Origin: Rubrivivax sp.
GTDB lineage: Bacteria > Pseudomonadota > Gammaproteobacteria > Burkholderiales > Burkholderiaceae_C
Length of the DNA: 58,135 nucleotides
Direction of reading: 5' to 3'
Assembly: GCA_004210455.1 (NCBI GenBank)
Contig: SEFA01000036.1
Location: 1 to 58,135 of the forward strand
Shown: piece by piece, positions 1 through 9,677 of the stretch
Layout: every line of letters starts with the position of its first letter
How positions within the stretch are numbered: position 1 is the first letter of the stretch
Translations under genes and position numbers: made by a program
Notes under the pieces: model-generated
Database searches by the model: none
Told to the model about the DNA's origin: nothing
What the model saw: the letters and a program-made list of their open reading frames with translations, nothing else

Positions 1-1
1 C

Positions 2-82
2 GTGACGGGCATGACGGGCATGACGGGCATGACGGGCATGACGGGCATGACGGGCATGACGGGCATGACGGGCATGACGGGC
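2..82 (+). repeat. 9-bp tandem repeat (ATGACGGGC), nine units
   Basis: Nine direct units of RTGACGGGC, the first GTG and the rest ATG, encode (Met-Thr-Gly)9 in the N-terminus of the hydrolase. The unit is a multiple of three, so gain or loss of copies keeps the frame. Every unit carries an in-frame ATG that could act as a start. More copies may lie left of the window. Confidence 0.97.
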
Positions 83-1246
83 GTGGCCTTTGCCGCCGGC
101 GTCGCGCCCGCTGTGCAGGCCTTGGCGCCAGCGACGCCAGCGCCCGAGCGCCTGGCGACCGACATCCGCGAATCCGTCATCCGCGTGCAGGCGCTCGTGG
201 AGGACCACCGTGGGCAGACGCTGATCGGGGACCTCGTGGTGACCACCTACCGGCCCCCCGGTCCCGGGCCGTTCCCGCTGGTGGTGCTGAACCATGGCCG
301 CCCCGCCGCGTCGGAACAGGAGCGCGCCGCGGTCAAGCGCCAGCGCCTCGAAAGCGCTTCGCGCTTCTTTGTCCGGAAGGGCTTCGCGGTGGCCGTGCCG
401 ACCCGGCTGGGTTACGGCGACACGGCCGCCAAGGGGGATCCCGATTCCAGCCTGCGCTGCGACGTGCCTCAGTACAAGGTCGCCGCCAGGGCGCTGGCCA
501 CGCAGGTCGCCGCGGTCGTGCGCTTCATGCAGTCGTCCACCGACATCGACGCGCAGCGCGTCGTGGTGATGGGCCAGTCGGTCGGCGGCTTCGCGGCGAT
601 GGCCGCGACCGGCGAGCGCATGCCCGGCCTGGTCGCGGCCATCGACTTCGCGGGCGGCTACGGACCCGGGCCCGGCGTGAACGCCGGCGAGCCGTGCCGG
701 CCCGAGGAACTCGCCAACCGCTTCCACGACTTCGGCCGCCGCGCCGCCCGCGGGCGCGAGTCGGTCCCGACCTTGTGGGTGTTCACCGAGAACGACCAGT
801 TCATCGCCGCCAAGTACCAGGAGCGATGGGCCCAGGCCTACCGCGACGGCGGCGGCCGGGTGCAGACGCGTCTGATGCCGGCCTTCGGCGAGGACGGGCA
901 CCAGCTATTCGCGCGTGGCAACGACCTCTGGCAGCCGATCGTCGACGAGTTCCTTCAACCGCTCGGCTTCCCCATCCCCGGCGCCTTGCCGATGCCGCAG
1001 GGCGGCGCCGTCTCGATCGACGACACCTCGGCCTTGCCCGACGACGGACGCGTGATCAACGGCTATCGCCGGTTCCTGGCGGCGAAGGAGCCGCGCGCCT
1101 TCGCCACCAACGGCCGGCACTGGGGACTCGCCACCGGCGACGACGCGCAGTCCCACGCGCTCGCGCTCTGCGATCAACTCACGGACGGCGAGGAGCGCTG
1201 CCGCCTCTACGCCGTCAACCGCACCGTCGTGTGGAGCCAACCATGA
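2..1246 (+). CDS. Alpha/beta hydrolase, exported, possibly 5'-partial
   Basis: Alpha/beta-hydrolase-fold (dienelactone-hydrolase-like) protein of about 414 residues. The nucleophile elbow G-Q-S-V-G-G lies near residue 198, and HGRPA near residue 98 is a likely oxyanion-hole segment. C-terminal to these, GEDGHQLF near residue 300 would supply the catalytic His. The N-terminus is nine Met-Thr-Gly repeats followed by a hydrophobic stretch ending VQALA-PATP, which looks like the end of a signal peptide, so a periplasmic enzyme is inferred. The reading frame is open to the left window edge (first in-window start GTG at 2), so the true start may lie outside or at any in-frame ATG of the repeat. Its stop overlaps the next start (ATGA at 1243), so it is probably translated with the leucine-degradation genes. 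Substrate unknown. Confidence 0.75.
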   Translation: MTGMTGMTGMTGMTGMTGMTGMTGMTGVAFAAGVAPAVQALAPATPAPERLATDIRESVIRVQALVEDHRGQTLIGDLVVTTYRPPGPGPFPLVVLNHGRPAASEQERAAVKRQRLESASRFFVRKGFAVAVPTRLGYGDTAAKGDPDSSLRCDVPQYKVAARALATQVAAVVRFMQSSTDIDAQRVVVMGQSVGGFAAMAATGERMPGLVAAIDFAGGYGPGPGVNAGEPCRPEELANRFHDFGRRAARGRESVPTLWVFTENDQFIAAKYQERWAQAYRDGGGRVQTRLMPAFGEDGHQLFARGNDLWQPIVDEFLQPLGFPIPGALPMPQGGAVSIDDTSALPDDGRVINGYRRFLAAKEPRAFATNGRHWGLATGDDAQSHALALCDQLTDGEERCRLYAVNRTVVWSQP

Positions 1247-2079
1247 CCTCGACCCTGTCCCCGACGATGTCCTCGAACGATGTCATCCCCTCCACGCTGC
1301 GAGTCGAGCGGAACGGTCCGAACGACGCCGTTGCGCGCGTGACGCTGAACCGTCCCGACGTCCGCAACGCCTTCAACGACACGGTCATCGGTGAACTCAC
1401 CGCGGTGTTCGAAGCGCTCGGCGGCGATCCGTCGCTGCGTGCGATCGTGCTGGCCGCCGAGGGCACGGCCTTCTGCGCCGGCGCCGACCTGAACTGGATG
1501 AAGGCGATGGCCGGCTACAGCTGGGACGAGAACCACGCCGACGCCGGCCGCCTGGCCCACATGCTGTGGACGCTCCACAGCTGCCCGGTGCCGGTGATCG
1601 CGCGCGTGCAGGGCGACGTCTACGCCGGCGGCGTCGGGCTGGTGTCGGTGTGCGACATCGTCGTCGCGGCGGAGTCTGCCGGCTTCTGCCTGTCCGAGGC
1701 CAAGCTCGGCCTGCTGCCTGCGACCATCGGTCCCTACGTCGTGCGCGCACTCGGCGAGCAGGCTTCGCGCCGATACTTCGTGACGGCGGAGCGTTTCTCC
1801 GCGACCGAGGCGCACCGGCTCGGACTTGTCCATGAACTGGCCACCGATGCGCAGGCGCTGGACGCGACGGTCGATGCGCTCGTCGCCGCGCTGCTGGCCA
1901 ACGGCCCGGCGGCGGTGAAGGCCTGCAAGCGCCTCGTCCAGGACGTCGCCCATGCCCCGATCACGGCCACGCTGCGCGACGACACCGCGCGCCGCATCGC
2001 CGACATCCGCGCCAGCGCCGAAGGGCGCGAGGGCGTGCAGAGTTTTCTTTCGAAGGCCAAGCCCTCGTGGCTGGCCTGA
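1243..2079 (+). CDS. liuC: Enoyl-CoA hydratase/isomerase, probable methylglutaconyl-CoA hydratase
   Basis: Crotonase-family protein, 278 aa. The typical substrate-binding segment FCAGADLNWM occurs near residue 88 and the oxyanion-hole segment YAGGVGLVS near residue 128. From context it is the hydratase converting 3-methylglutaconyl-CoA to HMG-CoA in leucine breakdown, because the biotin subunit of methylcrotonyl-CoA carboxylase and HMG-CoA lyase lie downstream on the same strand. The ATG at 1243 overlaps the stop of the hydrolase (ATGA), which supports translational coupling. The crotonase fold is certain. The exact substrate rests on neighbourhood, and another short or branched enoyl-CoA is possible. 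Confidence 0.85.
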   Translation: MTSTLSPTMSSNDVIPSTLRVERNGPNDAVARVTLNRPDVRNAFNDTVIGELTAVFEALGGDPSLRAIVLAAEGTAFCAGADLNWMKAMAGYSWDENHADAGRLAHMLWTLHSCPVPVIARVQGDVYAGGVGLVSVCDIVVAAESAGFCLSEAKLGLLPATIGPYVVRALGEQASRRYFVTAERFSATEAHRLGLVHELATDAQALDATVDALVAALLANGPAAVKACKRLVQDVAHAPITATLRDDTARRIADIRASAEGREGVQSFLSKAKPSWLA

Positions 2080-2132
2080 CGCGATCGTCCGCTCGAGCGC
2101 CGCGTCCTGGTTTCCCAAGAGCAGGTTTCTGA

Positions 2133-3453
2133 ATGTCCGAAGCAGTACGACAAGACTGGCAACGCCGCAGCCTCGCGGCGGTCTGGCACCCGTGCACGCA
2201 GATGGCGCGCGCGCAGGACGTGCCGCCGCTGCCCATCGCCCGGGGTGACGGCCCCTGGCTGTTCGACCACGAGGGCCGGCGCTATTTCGACGCCAACAGC
2301 TCGTGGTGGGTCAACCTCTTCGGCCACGCCGACAGGGACCTGAACGACGCGATCAAGCATCAGCTCGACACGCTGCCGCACGTGATGCTGGCCGGCTGCA
2401 CGCACGAGCCGGCGGTGCGCCTGGCCGAGCGTCTGTCCGCGCGCACCGGCGGCGCGCTGGGTCACCTGTTCTTCGGCAGCGACGGCGCCTCGGCGGTCGA
2501 GATCGCGCTGAAGCAGAGCTTCCATTCCTGGCGCAACCGCGGCCTCACGGACAAGCGCGAGTTCGTCTGCTTGAAGCACGGCTATCACGGCGAAACCATC
2601 GGCGCGCTCGCCGTCACGGATGTCGCGATCTTCCGCGACGCCTACGACCCGTTGCTGATGCGCAGCCACATCGTCACGTCGCCGGATCAGCGTCTGGGCA
2701 ACGAGGCGCAGGCGATCGAGGAGATGCGCGCGCTGCTCGCGGAGCGCCACGCCCACATCGCCGCCGTCATCGTCGAGCCGCTGGTGCAGGGCGCCGCGGG
2801 CATGTCGATGTACGCGCCGAGCTACCTGAAGGCGCTGCGCGCGCTGTGCACCGAGTTCAAGGTGCACCTGATCGCGGATGAGATCGCCGTGGGCTGCGGT
2901 CGCACCGGCACCTTCTTCGCGTGGGAGCAGACGGTGCCCGCGACGAAGGCGGACTGGCCCGATTTCGTGCTGCTGTCCAAGGGCATCACCGGCGGGACGA
3001 TGCCGCTGTCGCTGGTGCTGACCACGGACGACGTCTACGAGGCGTTCTGGTCGCAGGACGTGACGCGCGGCTTCCTGCACTCGCACAGCTACACCGGCAA
3101 TCCGCTGGCATGCGCCGCCGCCAATGCGGTGCTGGATCGCTTCGATGCCGGTCAGCTCGAACGCAACCGGCAGCAGGCGGCACGGCTCACCGAGGCCTTC
3201 GCCCCGCTGGCCGCCGATCCGCGCGTGACACATCTGCGTCAGCGCGGAATGATCCTGGCCTTCGACATCAATCCCAAGACGACCGCGCCGGTCGATCGCT
3301 TCTCCGAGAAGTTCCACCTCGCCGGGCGCAAGCATGAGCTGCTGATCCGTCCGATCGGCCAGACGGTGTACCTGATGCCGCCGTACCTGATCGATGAAAC
3401 AACGGCCAGATTCCTTGCGGACGCCGTGCGCGCGACGCTGGAGGAGGTGCTCC

Positions 3454-3464
<11 letters not shown>
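2133..3464 (+). CDS. bioA: Adenosylmethionine-8-amino-7-oxononanoate aminotransferase
   Basis: Class III PLP aminotransferase, 443 aa, transferring the amino group of SAM to KAPA to give DAPA in biotin synthesis. The N-terminal WHPCTQM and [10 protein letters not shown] segments are typical of Bio[15 protein letters not shown] binds the PLP phosphate, [12 protein letters not shown] contains the PLP-ring Asp, and [13 protein letters not shown] carries the Schiff-base Lys. Length fits the family (about 430). The ATG at 2133 follows a purine-rich AAGAGCAGG. It is the first gene of a tightly overlapping bioAFDB operon, 53 bp after liuC, so read-through from the leucine genes is likely. Confidence 0.96.
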
Positions 3465-4655
<1,191 letters not shown>

Positions 4656-4659
<4 letters not shown>

Positions 4660-5378
4660 GCACGATGCATCCGCTCCACGGCTTCTTCATCACCGGCACC
4701 GACACCGAGATCGGCAAGACCTGCATCACCGCCGGACTGACGCGCGCGTTCGACGGCCTGGGCCGGTACGTGACGCCGATCAAGTCGCTGGCCGCCGGCC
4801 AGACGCAGGACGCCGGCGGCGTCTGGGTCAACGAGGACGTCGCCCAGCTGCACGCCGCGCAGACGCAGGGCATGACGATGGACGAGGTCGGCCCGCTGCA
4901 GTTCCGCGAGCCCTGCGCGCCGCACATCGCCGCGAAGCTCGAAGGCCGCGACATCGACCGCGACGCGTTGCTGGCCGCGATCCGGCGCTCCGCGTCGAAA
5001 GGCGACTTCGCGCTGATCGAGGGCGTCGGCGGTTTCCGCGTGCCGCTGACCGACGACTGGGACACGGCCGACCTGGCCGTCGACCTGGCGATGCCGGTGG
5101 TGCTGGTCGTCGGCCTGCGGCTGGGCTGCATCAACCACGCGCTGCTGACGGCCGAGGCCGTCCTGGCGCGCGGCCTGCGCCTCGCGGGCTGGGTGGCCAA
5201 CACCGCCGACCCCCATCAATCCCATGTGGCGGACAATCTGGCCGCCTTGCACGCCCGACTCGACCAGGGCTTGAGCGTGCCGTGCTGGGGCCATGTGCCC
5301 CGGCTCCCAGATCCTTCTCCCGCGGCCGTGGCCGCGCATCTGCAGCAACCGCTGCTGTTGAACGCATTGAAAGCATGA
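4656..5378 (+). CDS. bioD: Dethiobiotin synthetase
   Basis: ATP-dependent carboxylase closing the ureido ring of dethiobiotin, 240 aa. The P-loop [11 protein letters not shown] is at residues 14-24, followed by the conserved PIKSLAAG segment and [10 protein letters not shown]. The segment [13 protein letters not shown] is characteristic of BioD. The start ATG overlaps the bioF stop, and its own stop overlaps the bioB start, so translation is coupled along the operon. Length is slightly above the usual 225-230. Confidence 0.95.
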
Positions 5379-6460
5379 CGATGAAGCAGACCGTCAACCA
5401 GATCCAGACGCTGACGCCCACCACCGACGAGCAACGTCGCAACGCCAAGCCCTGGACCGTCAACGAGATCGCCGCGCTGTTCGAGCTGCCGTTCAACGAC
5501 CTGCTGTTCCGCGCGCAGCAGGTGCATCGCGAGCACTTCGATCCGAACGCGGTGCAGCTGTCCACGCTGCTGTCCATCAAGACCGGCGGCTGCGAGGAGG
5601 ACTGCAAGTACTGCCCGCAGTCGGCCCACTTCGACACCGGCCTGAAGGCCGAGAAGCTGATCCCGCTGCAGGAGGTGATGGAAGCCGCGCGCGCCGCCAA
5701 GGCCAACGGCGCGACCCGCTTCTGCATGGGCGCGGCGTGGCGCTCGCCGAAGGAGCGTCACCTGGAGGCCATCGGCGAGATGATCTCCGAGGTCAAGGCC
5801 ATGGGCCTGGAGACCTGCCTGACCGCCGGCATGCTGGGCGACGGCCAGGCCGAGCAGCTGCGCGAGGCGGGCCTGGACTACTACAACCACAACCTCGACA
5901 CCTCGCCGGAGTTCTACGGCCAGATCATCACGACGCGCACCTACCAGGACCGTCTCGACACGCTGGAGCGCGTGCGCGGCGTCGGCCTGAAGGTGTGCTC
6001 GGGCGGCATCGTCGGCATGGGCGAAACCCGCCGCCAGCGCGCCGGCCTCATCGCGCAACTGGCCAACCTGGATCCGTATCCGGAGTCGGTGCCCATCAAC
6101 AACCTGGTCCAGGTCGAAGGCACGCCGCTGGCGGGCACGGAAGCGCTGGACCCGTTCGAGTTCATCCGCACGATCGCCGTGGCCCGCATCACGATGCCGC
6201 GCGCGATGGTGCGCCTGTCCGCCGGCCGCGAGGAAATGCCCGAGACCATGCAGTCGCTGTGCTTCCTGGCCGGCGCGAACAGCATGTTCTACGGCGACAA
6301 GCTGCTGACCACCAGCAACCCGCAGGCCGAGAAGGACCGCAAGCTGATCGACCGCCTGGGCATGCACTGTGCGACGGAGGCCGAGCTGAGCGCCGACACC
6401 GTGCCCGGCTGCGCGCCGGCGGGCGAGGACGCCGCGGCGTCCTGCGGCCATCGCCATTGA
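5375..6460 (+). CDS. bioB: Biotin synthase
   Basis: Radical-SAM enzyme inserting sulfur into dethiobiotin, 361 aa. The radical-SAM cluster motif C-x3-C-x2-C appears as [14 protein letters not shown] near residue 75. [23 protein letters not shown] and [13 protein letters not shown] are diagnostic BioB segments, and LSAGREEM is near the C-terminus. It overlaps the bioD stop (ATGA at 5375). The His/Cys-containing tail after residue 350 is lineage-specific. It ends the four-gene biotin run and is followed by a 157-bp gap with a GC-rich hairpin. Confidence 0.97.
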   Translation: MTMKQTVNQIQTLTPTTDEQRRNAKPWTVNEIAALFELPFNDLLFRAQQVHREHFDPNAVQLSTLLSIKTGGCEEDCKYCPQSAHFDTGLKAEKLIPLQEVMEAARAAKANGATRFCMGAAWRSPKERHLEAIGEMISEVKAMGLETCLTAGMLGDGQAEQLREAGLDYYNHNLDTSPEFYGQIITTRTYQDRLDTLERVRGVGLKVCSGGIVGMGETRRQRAGLIAQLANLDPYPESVPINNLVQVEGTPLAGTEALDPFEFIRTIAVARITMPRAMVRLSAGREEMPETMQSLCFLAGANSMFYGDKLLTTSNPQAEKDRKLIDRLGMHCATEAELSADTVPGCAPAGEDAAASCGHRH

Positions 6461-6521
6461 GCGCCGTCGGCCTGGACTGAACCGACCCGACGACGCGTGA
6501 CGGCCCAGACCGTCGCGCGGC

Positions 6522-6552
6522 CCCGGACGATCGCAACGCGCGCTCGTCCGGG
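6522..6552 (+). terminator. GC-rich hairpin between bioB and mccA, terminator-like
   Basis: Perfect 9-bp inverted repeat, CCCGGACGA at 6522-6530 and TCGTCCGGG at 6544-6552, with a 13-nt loop. There is no T-tract, so it may only attenuate transcription, or stabilise the bio mRNA end, rather than stop all read-through. Confidence 0.4.
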
Positions 6553-6617
6553 CGCACCCGGCGCGAGGCGGCCACAAGCCGCGACGCGTCGAGGACCCGA
6601 AACATGAGGAGACACCC

Positions 6618-8606
6618 GTGTTCAAGAAGATCCTGATCGCCAACCGTGGCGAAATCGCCTGCCGCGTCGCCGCCACCGCGCGCCGTCTCGGCGTGAAGAC
6701 CGTCGCCGTCTATTCCGACGCGGACGCGCAGGCGCGCCACGTGCAGGCCTGCGACGAGGCCGTGCGCATCGGCGGCCCCGCGCCCCGCGACAGCTACCTG
6801 CAATGGCAGCGCATCCTCGAGGCCGCCAAGGCCACGGGCGCGCAGGCCGTCCATCCGGGCTACGGCTTCCTCAGCGAGAACGAAGAGTTCGCGCAGGCCT
6901 GCGCGGACGCGGGGCTCGTGTTCATCGGCCCGCCGCCGTCGGCGATCCAGGCGATGGGTCTCAAGGCCGAATCCAAGCGCCTGATGGAACAGGCCGGCGT
7001 GCCGCTGGTGCCGGGGTATCACGGCGCCGATCAGGATCCGGCGCTGCTGCGCCGCGAGGCCAATCGCATCGGCTTCCCGGTGCTGATCAAGGCCAGCGCG
7101 GGCGGCGGCGGCAAGGGCATGCGCGCGGTCCACGCGGACGAGGAATTCGACGCCGCGCTCGCGTCGTGCAAGCGCGAGGCGATCAACAGCTTCGGCGATG
7201 ACGCGGTGCTGATCGAGCGCTACGTGCAGCGCCCGCGGCACATCGAGATCCAGGTCTTCGGCGACAGCCACGGCGATTGCGTCTACCTGTTCGAACGCGA
7301 TTGCTCGGTGCAGCGCCGGCATCAGAAGGTGCTGGAGGAAGCGCCGGCGCCCGGCATGACGGCGGAACGCCGCGCCGAGATGGGCGCCGCCGCGGTCTCG
7401 GCCGCGAAGGCGGTCGGGTACCAGGGTGCCGGTACCGTCGAGTTCATCGCGGAACAGGACGGCCGCTTCTACTTCATGGAGATGAACACGCGGCTGCAGG
7501 TCGAACATCCGGTGACGGAGGCGATCACCGGCCAGGATCTGGTCGAGTGGCAATTGCGCGTCGCCGCCGGCGAGCCGCTGCCGCTGAAGCAGGACCAGCT
7601 GCGCATGCACGGTCACGCGATCGAGGCCCGCATCTGCGCCGAGAACCCCGAGGGCGGGTTCCTGCCCGCGACCGGCACCTTGTCGGTGGCGCGCTGGCCG
7701 GCGCACGAGGCGTTCCGGCGCGCGGACGTGCGCATCGATTCGGGCGTGGGGGAGGGCGACGCGATCAGCCCGTTCTACGACTCGATGATCGCCAAGCTGA
7801 TCGTGTGGGGCGAGACGCGCGAGCAGGCGCTGGCGCTGCTGGACGCGTCGCTGCGCGACACGCACATCGTCGGCCTGCACACCAACGTCGCGTTCCTGCG
7901 CCGCTGCGCGGCGACGGCGTCGTTCGCGAACGCCGATCTGGATACGGCGCTGATCGAGCGCGAGAAGGACGTGCTGTTCGGTCAGCCGGGTCTGCCGTTG
8001 ACGGACGCCGCGGCGGCGGTCGTCGCGCACACGCTGGCGGAAGAGGCGCTCACCGAATCCGACGATCCGTGGAGCCGTCGCGACGGCTGGCGGATGTTCG
8101 GCGCGGCGCAGCGTCGCTTCGAACTGGACGTCGACGGCGAGCACCATCAGGTGCTGCTGGCACGCCACCATCACGGCAGCCTGTCGCTGACGGTCGGCGG
8201 CGAGTCGATCGCGCTGGCGGTGCGTTCGTCGGGCGCGGAGCGCCATGAACTCCACCTGGGCGAGCGCCGCGTCACCGTCTCGACCTACAAGGTCGGCGAG
8301 CAGGTGGCGGTGTTCGGCGCGCATGGTTCGGCCCTGGTGACCGAGGTCGACGTCATCGCCCACGCGGGCCAGGGGCAATCGGAAGCGGGCCGGCTGACCG
8401 CGCCGATGCCGGGCAAGCTGGTGGCGTTTCTGGCAAAGCCGGGAGACGCGATCACCAAGGGCCAGGCGCTGGCAGTGATGGAAGCGATGAAGATGGAACA
8501 CACCATCACCGCGCCGCGCGACGGCGTGGTGGCGGAGCTGCTGTTCGCGATCGGCGACCAGGTCGGCGACGGCGCCGAGCTGCTGCGCCTGCAAGCGGCG
8601 GACTGA
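6618..8606 (+). CDS. liuD: Biotin-containing acyl-CoA carboxylase alpha subunit, probable methylcrotonyl-CoA carboxylase
   Basis: Biotin carboxylase plus biotin-carrier protein, 662 aa, with the length and order of MccA/LiuD. The N-terminal biotin-carboxylase domain (1-445) starts FKKILIANRGEIACRVA and contains the glycine-rich ATP-grasp loop GGGGKGMR near residue 163 and MNTRLQVEHPVTE near residue 290. The C-terminal biotinyl domain holds EAMKMEH, with the biotinylated Lys at about 625. The GTG start at 6618 follows a strong GAGGAG. The carboxyltransferase subunit is absent from the window and is expected to the left of position 1. A propionyl- or geranyl-CoA carboxylase is possible, but neighbouring HMG-CoA lyase and hydratase favour leucine degradation. 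Confidence 0.9.
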   Translation: MFKKILIANRGEIACRVAATARRLGVKTVAVYSDADAQARHVQACDEAVRIGGPAPRDSYLQWQRILEAAKATGAQAVHPGYGFLSENEEFAQACADAGLVFIGPPPSAIQAMGLKAESKRLMEQAGVPLVPGYHGADQDPALLRREANRIGFPVLIKASAGGGGKGMRAVHADEEFDAALASCKREAINSFGDDAVLIERYVQRPRHIEIQVFGDSHGDCVYLFERDCSVQRRHQKVLEEAPAPGMTAERRAEMGAAAVSAAKAVGYQGAGTVEFIAEQDGRFYFMEMNTRLQVEHPVTEAITGQDLVEWQLRVAAGEPLPLKQDQLRMHGHAIEARICAENPEGGFLPATGTLSVARWPAHEAFRRADVRIDSGVGEGDAISPFYDSMIAKLIVWGETREQALALLDASLRDTHIVGLHTNVAFLRRCAATASFANADLDTALIEREKDVLFGQPGLPLTDAAAAVVAHTLAEEALTESDDPWSRRDGWRMFGAAQRRFELDVDGEHHQVLLARHHHGSLSLTVGGESIALAVRSSGAERHELHLGERRVTVSTYKVGEQVAVFGAHGSALVTEVDVIAHAGQGQSEAGRLTAPMPGKLVAFLAKPGDAITKGQALAVMEAMKMEHTITAPRDGVVAELLFAIGDQVGDGAELLRLQAAD

Positions 8607-8631
8607 GCGAGGCCGCTGGCCCTCGCCCCCG

Positions 8632-8655
8632 CCCTCTCCCGCAAGCGGGAGAGGG
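8632..8655. repeat. REP-like perfect inverted repeat
   Basis: CCCTCTCCCGC at 8632-8642 and GCGGGAGAGGG at 8645-8655 form an 11-bp perfect stem with a 2-nt AA loop, followed by more GGGAGA-type repeats. This resembles intergenic palindromes scattered in many high-GC proteobacterial genomes. It lies between mccA and mvaB and may affect mRNA stability. Confidence 0.8.
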
Positions 8656-8719
8656 AGAGGGAGAGAGTGCACCGAGCTGACCGTCCGACGACAGGTCAAA
8701 GGATCGAAAGGACAAAGCC

Positions 8720-9631
8720 ATGACCCCATTGCCCAATCGGGTGACCCTCGTCGATGTCGGCCCGCGCGACGGCCTGCAGAACGAGAAGGAGAACGTCGGC
8801 ACGGCCGACAAGGCCAGGCTGGTCTCGCTGCTGCAGGACGCCGGTCTGAAGGAGATCGAGGTCACCAGCTTCGTGTCGCCGAAGTGGGTGCCGCAGATGG
8901 CGGACAACACGGCGGTGATGGCGGCGATCGAGCGCCGGCCCGGCGTGCGGCACAGCGTACTGGTGCCCAACATGAAGGGCCTGGAGGGCGCGTTGCCGAC
9001 GAAGCCCGACGAGATCGTCGTCTTCGCGGCGGCGTCCGAGGCCTTCTCGCAGAAGAACATCAACTGCTCGATCGCCGAGAGCATCGAGCGCTTCGCCCCC
9101 GTGGTGGCTGCGGCGCACGAGGCCGGCATCAAGGTGCGCGGCGCGCTGTCGTGTTCGGTCGGCTGCCCGTACCAGGGTGACGTGTCGCCGGACGAAGTCG
9201 AACGCGTCGTGCAGCTGATGAAGGCCATCGGCGTGGACCACCTCGGCGTGGCCGACACCATCGGCGTCGGCACGCCGCGCAAGGTGCAGGCCGCCATGGA
9301 ACGGGCGCTGAAGCATTACCCGCTGGTCGAGGTCAGCGGGCATTTCCACGACACCTATGGCCAGGCGCTGACCAACATCTACGCCTGCCTGGAGATGGGG
9401 GTCCACACCTTCGACGCAAGCGTCGCCGGCCTCGGCGGCTGCCCGTACGCGAAGGGCGCGACGGGCAACGTCGCGACCGAGGACGTGGTGTTCCTGCTGA
9501 ACGGCCTGGGCATCGAGACTGGCATCGACATCGACAAGCTGGTCGACGCGGGGGCGTTCATCTCCGGCGTGCTGGGCCGTCCGCCCGTCTCGCGCGTGGG
9601 GAAGGCGATCCTGGCGAAACGCAAGGGGTGA
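8720..9631 (+). CDS. liuE: Hydroxymethylglutaryl-CoA lyase
   Basis: HMG-CoA lyase (mvaB/LiuE), 303 aa, cleaving HMG-CoA to acetoacetate and acetyl-CoA, the last step of leucine catabolism. The DRE-TIM signature DVGPRDGLQNE is at residues 12-22, the metal-binding HFHDTYGQAL near residue 198, and the active-site Cys loop GLGGCPYAKGATGN near residue 232. Length is as usual for the bacterial enzyme. Start ATG 8720 follows AAAGGACAAAGCC. It is probably transcribed with liuD across a 113-bp spacer carrying a REP-like palindrome. Confidence 0.95.
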   Translation: MTPLPNRVTLVDVGPRDGLQNEKENVGTADKARLVSLLQDAGLKEIEVTSFVSPKWVPQMADNTAVMAAIERRPGVRHSVLVPNMKGLEGALPTKPDEIVVFAAASEAFSQKNINCSIAESIERFAPVVAAAHEAGIKVRGALSCSVGCPYQGDVSPDEVERVVQLMKAIGVDHLGVADTIGVGTPRKVQAAMERALKHYPLVEVSGHFHDTYGQALTNIYACLEMGVHTFDASVAGLGGCPYAKGATGNVATEDVVFLLNGLGIETGIDIDKLVDAGAFISGVLGRPPVSRVGKAILAKRKG

Positions 9632-9677
9632 TGCGGCGAGCGTCGAGCGGCGTGGTCGCAAGAAACCGGACTTCCTC

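Noticed and set aside
2..82. Start-of-window repeats as a CRISPR or satellite array
   Set aside because: 9-bp direct units without spacers that stay in a reading frame, so a coding microsatellite.
2080..2132. BirA operator upstream of bioA
   Set aside because: No TTGTAAAC-like palindrome. The 53-bp spacer contains only a ribosome-binding site.
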